Assembly (NCBI RefSeq): GCF_035978755.1 | Contig: NZ_CP108414.1 | Coordinates: forward strand, 248,001-312,000 | DNA length: 64,000 nt | Source: Streptomyces sp. NBC_01298 | Lineage (GTDB): Bacteria; Actinomycetota; Actinomycetes; Streptomycetales; Streptomycetaceae | Direction: 5' to 3' | Part shown: piece by piece, positions 8,838 through 16,275 of the stretch | Numbering within the stretch: position 1 is the first letter of the stretch | Layout of the letters: each line of letters starts with the position of its first letter | Position numbers and translations under genes: made by a program | The notes under the pieces: model-generated | Told to the model about the DNA's origin: nothing | What the model saw: only the letters and a program-made list of their open reading frames with translations | Databases searched by the model: none

Positions 8838-9580
8838 CGCCCCGGGGTACCGGGCCGCCCCGGGCTGGCAGGCCTCTCCGGGGTGCCGGGCCGCTCCGGG
8901 CCGATGTCGATGTGTCCGTCGGCGACGGCCCGCCAGACGATCGCGCTGTTCGCCTCGAGGAGCCCGTCACCGGCGTCCGTATAAGCCTCGATGGCCCGCT
9001 TGCGGTGCGTGCGGACGGTGTCCTCGGTGATGTGGAGGAGCTTGGCTATCTGTCCGTGCGGCAGGCCCCGCGCTATCAGTTCCAGCACCCGGTGCTGTTG
9101 CGGTGAGAGCCGGATGCCCCCGCGCGGGTCGTTGACGATCGTGTGGGCGAGCCGGCTGGACACGTACGCCTCCCCGGCGTGCGCGGCGCGGACGGCCTCG
9201 GCGAGCCTGCTCTGCGGATCCTCCTTGAGGACCAGCCCCAGCGCGCCGGCGTCGAGCGCCCTGCGGATCAGGGCGGGCCGCTGCTCGGTGGTGTAGGCGA
9301 GCACGCGGGCTCCGGTGGCCCGTATCCGGCGCACGTTCTCGCCGATGTCACTGTCGTCTCGGAGCCGCAGATCGAGCAGGACGACGGACGCGGTGGCCCC
9401 GTCCTCCTGGGCGAGGAGGGAGTCCACGTCCTCCGCGATCGCCACCAGGGCGATGTCGGGCGTGGTGTCGGCCAACGAGGCGCGCAGGCCCACCAGGACG
9501 ATGGGATGGTCATCGACCGCGGCGACCCTGATGGGGGTGGCCTCGTCCTGCACGTCCAATGGATCCACGGTCTCCCCCAC
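8834..9580 (-). CDS. LuxR/NarL-type response regulator
   Basis: 248 aa. The receiver domain (about 17-130) has the acidic pair Asp23-Asp24, phospho-acceptor Asp70 in VVLLDLRL, the Thr in AYTTE (97-98) and Lys119. The C-terminal LuxR helix-turn-helix has LSPQQHRVLELIARGLPHGQIAKLL and EDTVRTHRKR. A Pro/Gly/Arg-rich tail (PERPGTPERPASPGRPG) follows and is unusual. It is the first gene of the operon with the double-module kinase (ATGA overlap at 8834-8837), which is presumably its phosphate donor. It acts as a DNA-binding transcription regulator; targets are unknown. Confidence 0.93.
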   Translation of the reverse strand: MGETVDPLDVQDEATPIRVAAVDDHPIVLVGLRASLADTTPDIALVAIAEDVDSLLAQEDGATASVVLLDLRLRDDSDIGENVRRIRATGARVLAYTTEQRPALIRRALDAGALGLVLKEDPQSRLAEAVRAAHAGEAYVSSRLAHTIVNDPRGGIRLSPQQHRVLELIARGLPHGQIAKLLHITEDTVRTHRKRAIEAYTDAGDGLLEANSAIVWRAVADGHIDIGPERPGTPERPASPGRPGTPGR

Positions 9581-9662
9581 GGCGCGGCTCGTGCCGGAAT
9601 CGTATGCTCCGTCGGTCCGGCCCGTGGGGCGTTCGCCCGTACCGCCTCCGGATCCGGTCGAC

Positions 9663-10769
9663 CTAGCGGTCGGCGCCGGGGCGGGCGATGTCGAAGAGGA
9701 GCGTGGCGAGCTCCTGTGTGACCGCCTCCACCGCCAGGATCTGTTCGCGCACCGGTGGGGGAAGGTGCGCTCGCTCCCACAGGGGCACGGGCTGGTCCGC
9801 CGGGCGGGCCGTCCACAGTTGCTCCAGGTCGGCTGCCGGCTTTGCCAGCGAGTGCGCCGCGTGGTGGGCGACGGCGCCGACCGCGCTGCCCAGGGGGTCT
9901 GCGGAGTCGCCCTTCGGGCCGAACGGCGCGAACTCGGGCAGGTCGGTGAGGGTGAGGACGGTGGAGGTGATGTGGGGCATCCTCAGTACCCGCTGTACCC
10001 AGATGGGGCCGGGCACCGTTTCTGGCAGGCTCGGATAGTCGGGGGTGGCGGTCAGGGTGCCGTGCAGGATCCCGGCGAACGCCCGGTGCGGCCGGTCGGG
10101 CGTCCAGAGGTCGCCGCTCAGGACCGCCGCGAGCCGGTCGGTTTGTGCGCGGGCGTAGGCCACGTCGGCGGCCCATTCCGGTTCGAGATCCGCGATCCCC
10201 GCGGCCCGGACCGCGCGGGCCCGATCCCCGATCGTCAACGCAACCGGGTCCGTTCCGTCGCGGGGGTCCTGCGCATCCGCGTCACGCGGATGCGCGTCCT
10301 GCGGATCCGCGTCTTCCGCGCTGTGGGCCTCGATGTGGGCGTCGAGGACCTCGCGGGCACGGCGTCGGCGCTGCTCGCCACCGACGAGGTCCAGCCAGCC
10401 CGCCGCGGTGCGCCCCCGCGGCTCGCCGGTCTCCAGCGGGCCCTGGTGCAGGCGCCCGGTGTACGCGCCGTCGACCCAGCCGACCAGCGCCGGCAGCTCC
10501 ACGTCGTCGACCAGGACGTCCGCCTCGCGGGCGGCCCGGCAGGCCGCGAGGGCCAGCAGCGCGACGACGGGCATCCACCGCGACGTGAACCCCGCGCCGT
10601 CGGGCACGTCGGGGCGGCCGGGGCGTGGTCCGGGCGGGCCGGGCGCGGGCCGGTTGTCGTAGCCGGTGTGCCACACCACCAGCGCGCCGCAGGTCAGTAC
10701 GGCCCGCCGCCACGCCACCGTCCCGTACGCGGCGCGGTTTCGCTGCTCCCAGTCCTGCCCGTCAGCCAT
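9663..10769 (-). CDS. Hypothetical protein with Asp/Ala-rich linker
   Basis: 368 aa, not recognised. The N-terminal half has a hydrophobic stretch WMPVVALLALAACRAA (about 65-80) and Trp-rich helices; the C-terminal half (about 190-368) is helical with GPIWVQRVLRMPHITSTVLTL. Between them is a low-complexity segment (about 148-172, HIEAHSAEDADPQDAH and on) encoded by palindromic repeats at 10265-10320. No signal peptide, no catalytic motif. It sits between the two-component operon and an HNH-like gene on the same strand, with gaps of 82 and 94 bp, so it is probably its own unit. Confidence 0.65.
   Translation of the reverse strand: MADGQDWEQRNRAAYGTVAWRRAVLTCGALVVWHTGYDNRPAPGPPGPRPGRPDVPDGAGFTSRWMPVVALLALAACRAAREADVLVDDVELPALVGWVDGAYTGRLHQGPLETGEPRGRTAAGWLDLVGGEQRRRRAREVLDAHIEAHSAEDADPQDAHPRDADAQDPRDGTDPVALTIGDRARAVRAAGIADLEPEWAADVAYARAQTDRLAAVLSGDLWTPDRPHRAFAGILHGTLTATPDYPSLPETVPGPIWVQRVLRMPHITSTVLTLTDLPEFAPFGPKGDSADPLGSAVGAVAHHAAHSLAKPAADLEQLWTARPADQPVPLWERAHLPPPVREQILAVEAVTQELATLLFDIARPGADR
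10271..10295. repeat. 25-bp perfect palindrome inside a coding region
   Basis: GCGCATCCGCGT (10271-10282) and ACGCGGATGCGC (10284-10295) are exact complements around one base. A further GCGGATCCGC copy follows at 10301-10310. It encodes the Asp/His/Arg linker of the protein at 9663-10769. It may be expanded repeat DNA or an inserted palindromic element. Confidence 0.8.
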
Positions 10770-10863
10770 GATGCGTCCCTCCCGGGAACCGGCGTGCTGC
10801 CGATCCCCTGGGAGGCTAACCGCCCCCGCGTCGGGCGCGGGCCATCCGGTGGGGCGGCAGCGG

Positions 10864-11304
10864 TCAGCGGCGGCCGGTGGACAGGATGACGAGGAACTGG
10901 CCGCCGCCGGCCTGGATGTCCGCGGTCACCGGGAGGCCCGGTACCAGTCGGGAGAACCGGTCCACCAGCCAGTCCGCCGCCTCCTGGGCGTCCTTCTTGG
11001 TGGGACAGCGCCCCACCATCTCGCGGCCGCCCTTGCGCTCCAGCCTCTCGGCCACGGTGATGAGCGGCGCGGGTTCGACCACGTACAGGCGCTCGGGCCA
11101 GGCGATGACCACCTTGACCGCGCCCTTGCGGGTGTTGCACCCGCGGTGCGCGAGCCGCTCCGCGACCTTGGCCTTCTTGTCGGTGGTCCGGCTGTCGACG
11201 CTGGGCCCCCGCGGGTCGTTCACCGACTCGTCGGGGTCGACGGGTTCGTCACACACCCAGCACTGCCAGTTGTCGCGCTCGGCCACATCATCAAGGAGAC
11301 TCAT
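10864..11304 (-). CDS. Small HNH-like zinc-finger protein
   Basis: 146 aa, ATG with AAGGAG upstream. The N-terminus has WQCWVC (Cys15, Cys18) and LAHRGCNTRKG (His53, Cys56, Asn57), which match the zinc knuckle and last helix of HNH endonucleases. The usual middle His (D-H-I/V) is replaced by PSVDS, so nuclease activity is doubtful. The C-terminal half (about 65-146) is an alpha/beta unit without a known motif. Similar short proteins are widespread in Streptomyces. It appears monocistronic. Confidence 0.75.
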   Translation of the reverse strand: MSLLDDVAERDNWQCWVCDEPVDPDESVNDPRGPSVDSRTTDKKAKVAERLAHRGCNTRKGAVKVVIAWPERLYVVEPAPLITVAERLERKGGREMVGRCPTKKDAQEAADWLVDRFSRLVPGLPVTADIQAGGGQFLVILSTGRR

Positions 11305-11424
11305 CCGAGCAAAGTACCTGCCCGGCCGCCACCCCGTGCACCGGGGCCGCGCGGTGAGACCGCCGGTGGTGGCCCATGCACCACAGGCGCGGGTCGTGTC
11401 GTCGGGCCGGCGGGTCCGGTGGCC

Positions 11425-11976
11425 CTACCGCATTTCCTTCTGGTACCAGCCGACGTCCCAGTAGGTGCCGAATTTGCGGCCCACCTCGCGATGCACGCCG
11501 ACGGGTTCGAAACCGAACCGGTCGTGCAGCCGGACGGATCCCGGATTCGGAGGGGTGACGGCCGCATAAGCCCGGTGGACGTCTTCGTCCGCGAGCGCGC
11601 GGAAGAGTTCCGAATAGAGCCGTGAGCCGATGCCCCGCCGCCCCTGGTCGGGAGCCAGGTAGACGCTGGTTTCCACCGAGGTCTCGAACGCCTTCTTCGG
11701 ACGGTACGGGCTGCTGCTGGCATAGCCGATCACACGCCCGGCCGACTGCGCGACCAGCAGCCGGTGCCGCCCGGCCGCGGGATGTGCTTCGAGCCATTCG
11801 AGACGCGTGCCGGGAGTCAGGGGATCCACGTCGAAGGTCACGGGCGTCTCGAGGACGTAGTGGTTGTACAGGTCCGTCAGCGCGGCGAGGTCGTCCGGCT
11901 CCGCGGCCCTGATGAGAACCGCGCCATCGCGGTCGTCCGCGGGAACGCCTTCTTCATATTCTGCGGAGTTGGCCAT
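11425..11976 (-). CDS. GNAT N-acetyltransferase, phosphinothricin-acetyltransferase-like
   Basis: 183 aa. ATG at 11976 is preceded by AAGGGGG. The GNAT fold is clear: IRAAEPDDLAALTDLYNHYVLETPVTFD near the start, the acetyl-CoA loop DQGRRGIGSRLYSEL (about 111-125), and NPGSVRLHDRFGFEPVGVHREVGRKFGTYWDVGWYQKEM at the end, which is typical of the Pat/Bar/methionine-sulfoximine acetyltransferase subfamily. The family transfers acetyl from acetyl-CoA to the amino group of glutamate-like compounds. Known members often serve in self-protection or detoxification; the substrate here cannot be told. The protein is cytosolic. Confidence 0.88.
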   Translation of the reverse strand: MANSAEYEEGVPADDRDGAVLIRAAEPDDLAALTDLYNHYVLETPVTFDVDPLTPGTRLEWLEAHPAAGRHRLLVAQSAGRVIGYASSSPYRPKKAFETSVETSVYLAPDQGRRGIGSRLYSELFRALADEDVHRAYAAVTPPNPGSVRLHDRFGFEPVGVHREVGRKFGTYWDVGWYQKEMR

Positions 11977-12092
11977 CGCACCCCCTTGGCATACCGATCG
12001 GCAGCCGCTTCGACATCACGGTTGTTCCCCACAGTCTGACCTGCTCCGGAGGCTGACTTGATCGGCCGAAAGAACGGTTTCCCCTGCACCAT

Positions 12093-13082
12093 TCAGCCGT
12101 CGAGGGAGGCGAGCCAGGCGGTCAGCAGCCGATTGACCTCGTCGGGACGCTCCTGCTGGATCCAGTGCCCGCAGCCGTCGAGGACGTGGGAGGAGGACAG
12201 GCCGGGAAGGGTGGTGCCGTGGGCGTCGATCGCGTCGGCCATCCAGGTCGTGGAGGCGTCCAGGGAGCCGCCGATGAACAGGGACGGCTGCTCGATCGGG
12301 GCGCCGGCGTACGGGGCCAGGTCCTCCCAGTCGCGGTCCATCGAGCGGTAGCGGTTGAGGGCGCCGGTCATGCCGGTGCGCTCGAACTCCCCCGCGTACA
12401 CGTCGAGATCGCCCTCCGTCAGCCAGCCGGGCAGTTGGCCGCCGGGGAAGCGGTCGCGCAGCCGGCCGCCGGCGCGCGCCACGAAGTGCGGGTCGGGCTC
12501 GCCCGGGGCGGGCATGGTGTCGGCGGAGAGGGCGGCGTAGAAGCCCGCGAGCCAGCCCCGGACGTCGGGCTCCACCTCCGCTTCGGCCCGGCCCGGCTCC
12601 TGGAAGTACGAGACGTAGAACTCCTCGTCGCCGCCCATCCGCGCGAAGAGCCCGGTGGGGCGGGGGCCTCCGGGCGGCGCGTAGGGGACGCTCAGCAGCC
12701 CGACCGCGCGGAAGACCTCGGGGTGGAGGAGGGCGGAGGTCGCCGCGATGCCGGCGCCCCAGTCGTGCCCCACGACCACGGCCTCCTCCTCGCCCAGCGC
12801 CCGCACCAGGGCGACGTTGTCCTCCACCAGGTCGAGCATCCGGTAGGCGTCCGGCGCGGCCGGCCTCGAGGAGCGGCCGTAGCCGCGCACGTCGAGCGCC
12901 ACGGCCCGGTACCCCGCGGCCGCGAGGGCCGGGAGCTGGTGGCGCCAGGAGTACCAGGACTCGGGGAAGCCGTGAACGAGCAGGACCAGCGGACCGGCGC
13001 CCTGCTCGACCAGGTGCAGGCGCCCTGGAGGTGCCTCGATGATGCGGTGGTGCGGGCCGGTGTCGGGATCGGTCTGGTGCAT
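12093..13082 (-). CDS. Alpha/beta hydrolase, soluble epoxide hydrolase type
   Basis: 329 aa, full length for the family. Oxyanion motif HGFPESWYSWRHQ (from 38), nucleophile Asp107 in VVGHDWGAG, and catalytic His306 in DGCGHWIQQE. The Asp nucleophile plus HGFPE and a cap region (about 150-240) with tyrosines are typical for epoxide hydrolases, which open epoxides through an ester intermediate. A haloalkane dehalogenase is less likely given the WYSWRHQ motif. It is divergent from an XRE-cupin regulator 137 bp away, which likely controls it through the dyad at 13160-13174. Confidence 0.88.
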   Translation of the reverse strand: MHQTDPDTGPHHRIIEAPPGRLHLVEQGAGPLVLLVHGFPESWYSWRHQLPALAAAGYRAVALDVRGYGRSSRPAAPDAYRMLDLVEDNVALVRALGEEEAVVVGHDWGAGIAATSALLHPEVFRAVGLLSVPYAPPGGPRPTGLFARMGGDEEFYVSYFQEPGRAEAEVEPDVRGWLAGFYAALSADTMPAPGEPDPHFVARAGGRLRDRFPGGQLPGWLTEGDLDVYAGEFERTGMTGALNRYRSMDRDWEDLAPYAGAPIEQPSLFIGGSLDASTTWMADAIDAHGTTLPGLSSSHVLDGCGHWIQQERPDEVNRLLTAWLASLDG

Positions 13083-13159
13083 GGCTTCTCCTCGGTTTCA
13101 CGGGCCGCCTCGGTTGCCCACCGATCATGCGGCGGGTCGGGCTCCGGACGCGAGCGGCG

Positions 13160-13174
13160 TTGCCAATCTGGCAA
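13160..13174. promoter_or_regulatory. Candidate operator between epoxide hydrolase and XRE-cupin gene
   Basis: TTGCCA-ATC-TGGCAA is a perfect dyad with 6-bp arms, placed between two divergent starts (13082 and 13220). Position and symmetry fit a binding site for the adjacent XRE regulator. Assignment is inference. Confidence 0.5.
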
Positions 13175-13219
13175 ACTCGCAGGACAGAGGGGTGGAGCGA
13201 TGCGGCCGGAGGGAGCTCG

Positions 13220-13870
13220 GTGACGGTGACGGACCACGAGGAGACGGCGACGGACCACGACCTGGCCGCCGCGCTGACCGCCATGGGCCCCCGGCTGCGG
13301 GCCGCCCGCGAGCGGTTCGGCGCCACCCTCACCGGCGTGAGCCGCGCGACGGGCATCTCGCCGAGCACGCTGTCGCGGATCGAGACCGGCCGGCGCAAGC
13401 CGACCCTGGAGGTGCTGCTGCGGCTCGCGCGGACCTACGGCGCCTCCCTGGACGAGCTGGCCGGAACCACGCCCGTCACCGCGCCCGTCGCAGCGGCCGG
13501 ACCGCGCACGCCCGTACCGCAGCGGCCCGGCGACGACGACAAGGCGGTGCTGCCGCTGACCCGGTACGTGGGGGGCCTGCACGCCCACAAGCACGTCCTG
13601 CCCGCCGTCGGCGCGCCGCCGGCGCGGCCGCGGCAGGTCTCCCACGACGGGTACGAGTGGCTGTGCGTCCTGTACGGACGGCTGTGGCTGGCGGTCGGCG
13701 ACCAGGACCTCGTCCTGAGCGCCGGAGACGTGGCCGAGTTCGACACCCGCACCCCGCACGGAGTCGCGAACGCCGGACCCGGCGGACCGGTCGAGTACCT
13801 GATCATGTTCGGGCCGCAGGGAGAGCGCCTACGCCCCCGCACCCCTCCGGCCCCGCCCCGGGCCCGGTAG
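13220..13870 (+). CDS. XRE-family regulator with C-terminal cupin domain
   Basis: 216 aa. The GTG at 13220 is preceded by GGAGGGAG, better than the upstream in-frame ATG at 13127. Residues about 25-80 form an XRE helix-turn-helix (VSRATGISPSTLSRIETGRRKPTLEVLLRLA). Residues about 115-205 form a cupin beta barrel (HDGYEWLCVLYGRLWL, GDVAEFDTRTPHGV). XRE-cupin proteins sense small molecules through the cupin and usually repress neighbouring genes. Divergent placement from the epoxide hydrolase suggests that gene and itself as targets. Confidence 0.9.
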   Translation: MTVTDHEETATDHDLAAALTAMGPRLRAARERFGATLTGVSRATGISPSTLSRIETGRRKPTLEVLLRLARTYGASLDELAGTTPVTAPVAAAGPRTPVPQRPGDDDKAVLPLTRYVGGLHAHKHVLPAVGAPPARPRQVSHDGYEWLCVLYGRLWLAVGDQDLVLSAGDVAEFDTRTPHGVANAGPGGPVEYLIMFGPQGERLRPRTPPAPPRAR

Positions 13871-13973
13871 CTCGGATCGGCGGGTCCGGAGCCCTGGGCA
13901 CAGGCCCACACCCAGGCCCATCAGGGGCTGTACCGCGTGTTGTTGCCGGGTGGGGCAGGGCCTGGCGCCGCGG

Positions 13974-15395
13974 TCACGTCTGCGCCAGTCGCCTCTTCTG
14001 CACCTTGCCCATCGCGTTGCGCGGCAGGGAGTCGAGGAAGCGGATCTCGCGGGGGCGCTTGTGCCAGGACAGGGTGGCGGCCGCGTGGGCGACGAGGGTC
14101 CGGGCCAGCTCCGGGCCGGGGGGGTCCGTGGCGACGACGTAGGCGACGAGGCGCTGCCCGAGGTCGTCGTCGGCCACGCCGACCACCGCGGCCTCGGACA
14201 CGGCGGGGTGGTCGAGGAGGACGCCCTCGACCTCACCGGTACCTATCCGGTAGCCGCCCGATTTGACCAGGTCGGTCGAGGAGCGGCCGACGATGCGGTG
14301 GAAGCCGCCGGCGTCGCGGACCGCCAGGTCGCCGGTGGTGAACCAGCCGTCGGGCGTGGCGGCATCGGCGGTCGCGTCCGGCCGGCCGAGGTAGCCGTCG
14401 AAGAGCGTGGGCGTACGAACCTCCAGGACGCCGACGCTGTCGCCGTCCGCCGGGAGCAGCCCGCCGTCCTCTGCGCGCAGCCGCGTCTCGACGCCGGGGA
14501 GCGCAGTGCCGACCCAGCCCGGGCGGCGTTCCCCGCGCGGACGGGTGGAGAGCGTGATGAGGGTTTCGCTCATGCCGTAGCGCTCGATCGGCGGGGCGCC
14601 CAGCAGGTGCTTCAGGCGGTCGAAGACGGGGACGGGGAGCGGGGCGCTGCCGGAGACCACGAGCCGGGCCGGGGAGAGCGCGCGGGCGGCCTCCTCGTCC
14701 TGGGCGATCCGCGACCAGACCGTCGGGACGCCGAAGTACATCGTGCCGGGGGTCGACGCGTAGAGGGCGGGCTTCGCCTTTCCGGTGTGGGTCACCGGGG
14801 AGCCGACGCGGAGCGCGCCGAGCACGCCGAGTACGAGTCCGTGCAGGTGGAAGAGGGGGAGGCCGTGGACGACGGAGTCGTCCGGGGTCCACTCCCATGC
14901 CTCGGCGAGGGCGTCCAGTCCGTGCGCGAGGGTGGCGTGGGAGTGCAGGACGCCCTTCGGGGTACCGGTCGTGCCGGACGTGTAGAAGATCACCGCCGGG
15001 CGGTGGGTGCCCAGCGGGGATGCGGAGGATCCCGGGTTCCGCAGGGGTGGCAGGCCTCCCGCCGGCTCCGGTCCGAGCCAGCGGGTGGCGCCCGAGTCGC
15101 GCAGGAAGTGAGCGATCTCGGCCGGACCGGAGTCGGGCGGCACGGGCACGACCGGTACTCCGCTCAGCAGGCAGGCGACGATCGCGACGACCGTCTCAGC
15201 GGTCGGCAGCGCGTTGACGGCCACCGGCCCCTCCTCCCCGTCGAGGGTGCGGCCGAGCCGTTCGGCGGCCTCGAACAGCCCGCCGCGCGTGAAGGTCCGG
15301 TCACCGATGGTCAGGGCCCGGGCGGAGTCGTCCGCGTCGGGGGCGGAGGGATCCAGGGAAGCCAGAAAGGACGGGGTGGGCGTGATGGCGGGCAT
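13974..15395 (-). CDS. matB: Malonyl-CoA synthetase-like acyl-CoA synthetase
   Basis: 473 aa; start ATG at 15395 (MPAITPT). Adenylation motifs are complete: FYTSGTTGTPKGVLHSH phosphate loop, IERYGMSETL, GWFTTGDLAVRD, and Lys in RNAMGKVQK near the end. The segment ERRPGWVGTALPGVETRL and the overall short length are like Streptomyces MatB, which makes malonyl-CoA or methylmalonyl-CoA from the diacid, ATP and CoA. It is the last gene of an operon behind a MatC-like carrier and a crotonase, which supports a malonate substrate. Specificity for malonate over other short acids is inferred from context and overall similarity by memory. Confidence 0.78.
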   Translation of the reverse strand: MPAITPTPSFLASLDPSAPDADDSARALTIGDRTFTRGGLFEAAERLGRTLDGEEGPVAVNALPTAETVVAIVACLLSGVPVVPVPPDSGPAEIAHFLRDSGATRWLGPEPAGGLPPLRNPGSSASPLGTHRPAVIFYTSGTTGTPKGVLHSHATLAHGLDALAEAWEWTPDDSVVHGLPLFHLHGLVLGVLGALRVGSPVTHTGKAKPALYASTPGTMYFGVPTVWSRIAQDEEAARALSPARLVVSGSAPLPVPVFDRLKHLLGAPPIERYGMSETLITLSTRPRGERRPGWVGTALPGVETRLRAEDGGLLPADGDSVGVLEVRTPTLFDGYLGRPDATADAATPDGWFTTGDLAVRDAGGFHRIVGRSSTDLVKSGGYRIGTGEVEGVLLDHPAVSEAAVVGVADDDLGQRLVAYVVATDPPGPELARTLVAHAAATLSWHKRPREIRFLDSLPRNAMGKVQKRRLAQT

Positions 15396-15445
15396 GAGTG
15401 GACCGCTTTCGGCTGAGGGAGGGGTGAACGAGGGTGGTGCGAGGG

Positions 15446-16255
15446 TCAGAGCCCCACGTGGCGGGGCGGGAAGACCGGGGGGCGCCCGGCGGCGAAGGCG
15501 GCCAGGCCTACGGCGAGGTCCGGGTTGCCGACTTCCGCCCACCTCGTGGACACGGACCTCGGGACTTCTCCGTCCGGAGCCTCGGCCGACGCGTCGACCA
15601 TGTCCTTCGCCGCCGCGACGCTGACCGCCGAGCGCGCCGCGATCGTCCCGGCGAGCCGGTCGACGGTGGCAGGGAAGGCATCGGGCGCGGCCACCTCGTC
15701 GACGACCCCGAGGCGGGCAGCGGCCTCCGCCCCCAACAGGTCGCCGGTGAACAGCAGCCGCTTCGCCGCGGCTGCGCCGAGCGAGCGGACCAGCCGGGCA
15801 ACCGTCGGCGCCGGGTAGACCAGGCCGAGGCGGGCCGGAGTGATGCCGAAGCGGGCGTCGGAGGCGGCGACGCGCAGGTCGCAGGCGAGGGCGAGCTGGA
15901 GGGCGGCGCCGACGCAGTTGCCCTCGACGGCGGCGATGGTCGGCAGCGGGCATCCGCGCAGCACGTCCTCGCAGCGCATCAGTTCCTCGCCGAGCTCGCC
16001 CGGGCCGTCCGGGCGCAGCGCGGTGATGTCGGCTCCGGAGCTGAAATCGCCGTCCGCCCCGCCGAGGACGAGGAGCCGAATCTCCGGCACTGCCGCCAAC
16101 TCGGTTACGTACCGTATGAGTTGACCGGCCATGGCGAGGGTGATGGCGTTGCGGCGGCGCGGGTGGGAAAGCGTGAGGGTGGCGACCCCCGTGAGCGCGT
16201 CGACGGCGAGGCGGACTTCCGCGTCAGGTGTGGGCTCCTGCGGTGACGGTGACAT
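15446..16255 (-). CDS. Crotonase-family protein lacking hydratase glutamates (decarboxylase-like?)
   Basis: 269 aa. ATG at 16255 has AAGGAAG upstream; an alternative ATG at 16279 overlaps the carrier's stop but has no ribosome site. Crotonase fold: HPRRRNAITLAMAGQL, DFSSGADITAL (oxyanion 1), VEGNCVGAALQLALACDLRVA (oxyanion 2). Where hydratases have PE and a second Glu, this protein reads RFGITPARLGLVYP and AAAKRLLFTGD, so both catalytic glutamates are missing. The TPxxLGxxY pattern recalls methylmalonyl-CoA decarboxylase. In an operon with malonate carrier and malonyl-CoA synthetase it could decarboxylate malonyl-CoA. That role is inference; a hydratase or isomerase of unusual mechanism remains possible. 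Confidence 0.75.
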   Translation of the reverse strand: MSPSPQEPTPDAEVRLAVDALTGVATLTLSHPRRRNAITLAMAGQLIRYVTELAAVPEIRLLVLGGADGDFSSGADITALRPDGPGELGEELMRCEDVLRGCPLPTIAAVEGNCVGAALQLALACDLRVAASDARFGITPARLGLVYPAPTVARLVRSLGAAAAKRLLFTGDLLGAEAAARLGVVDEVAAPDAFPATVDRLAGTIAARSAVSVAAAKDMVDASAEAPDGEVPRSVSTRWAEVGNPDLAVGLAAFAAGRPPVFPPRHVGL

Positions 16256-16275
16256 TGCACACTTCCTTACGGGGT

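Noticed and set aside
4162..8984. Very long plus-strand open frames (up to 900 codons) opposite the GTPase and kinase genes
   Set aside because: They are antisense shadows of high-GC coding DNA; products are Arg/Gly/Pro-rich with no domains, while the minus strand has clear motifs and ribosome sites.
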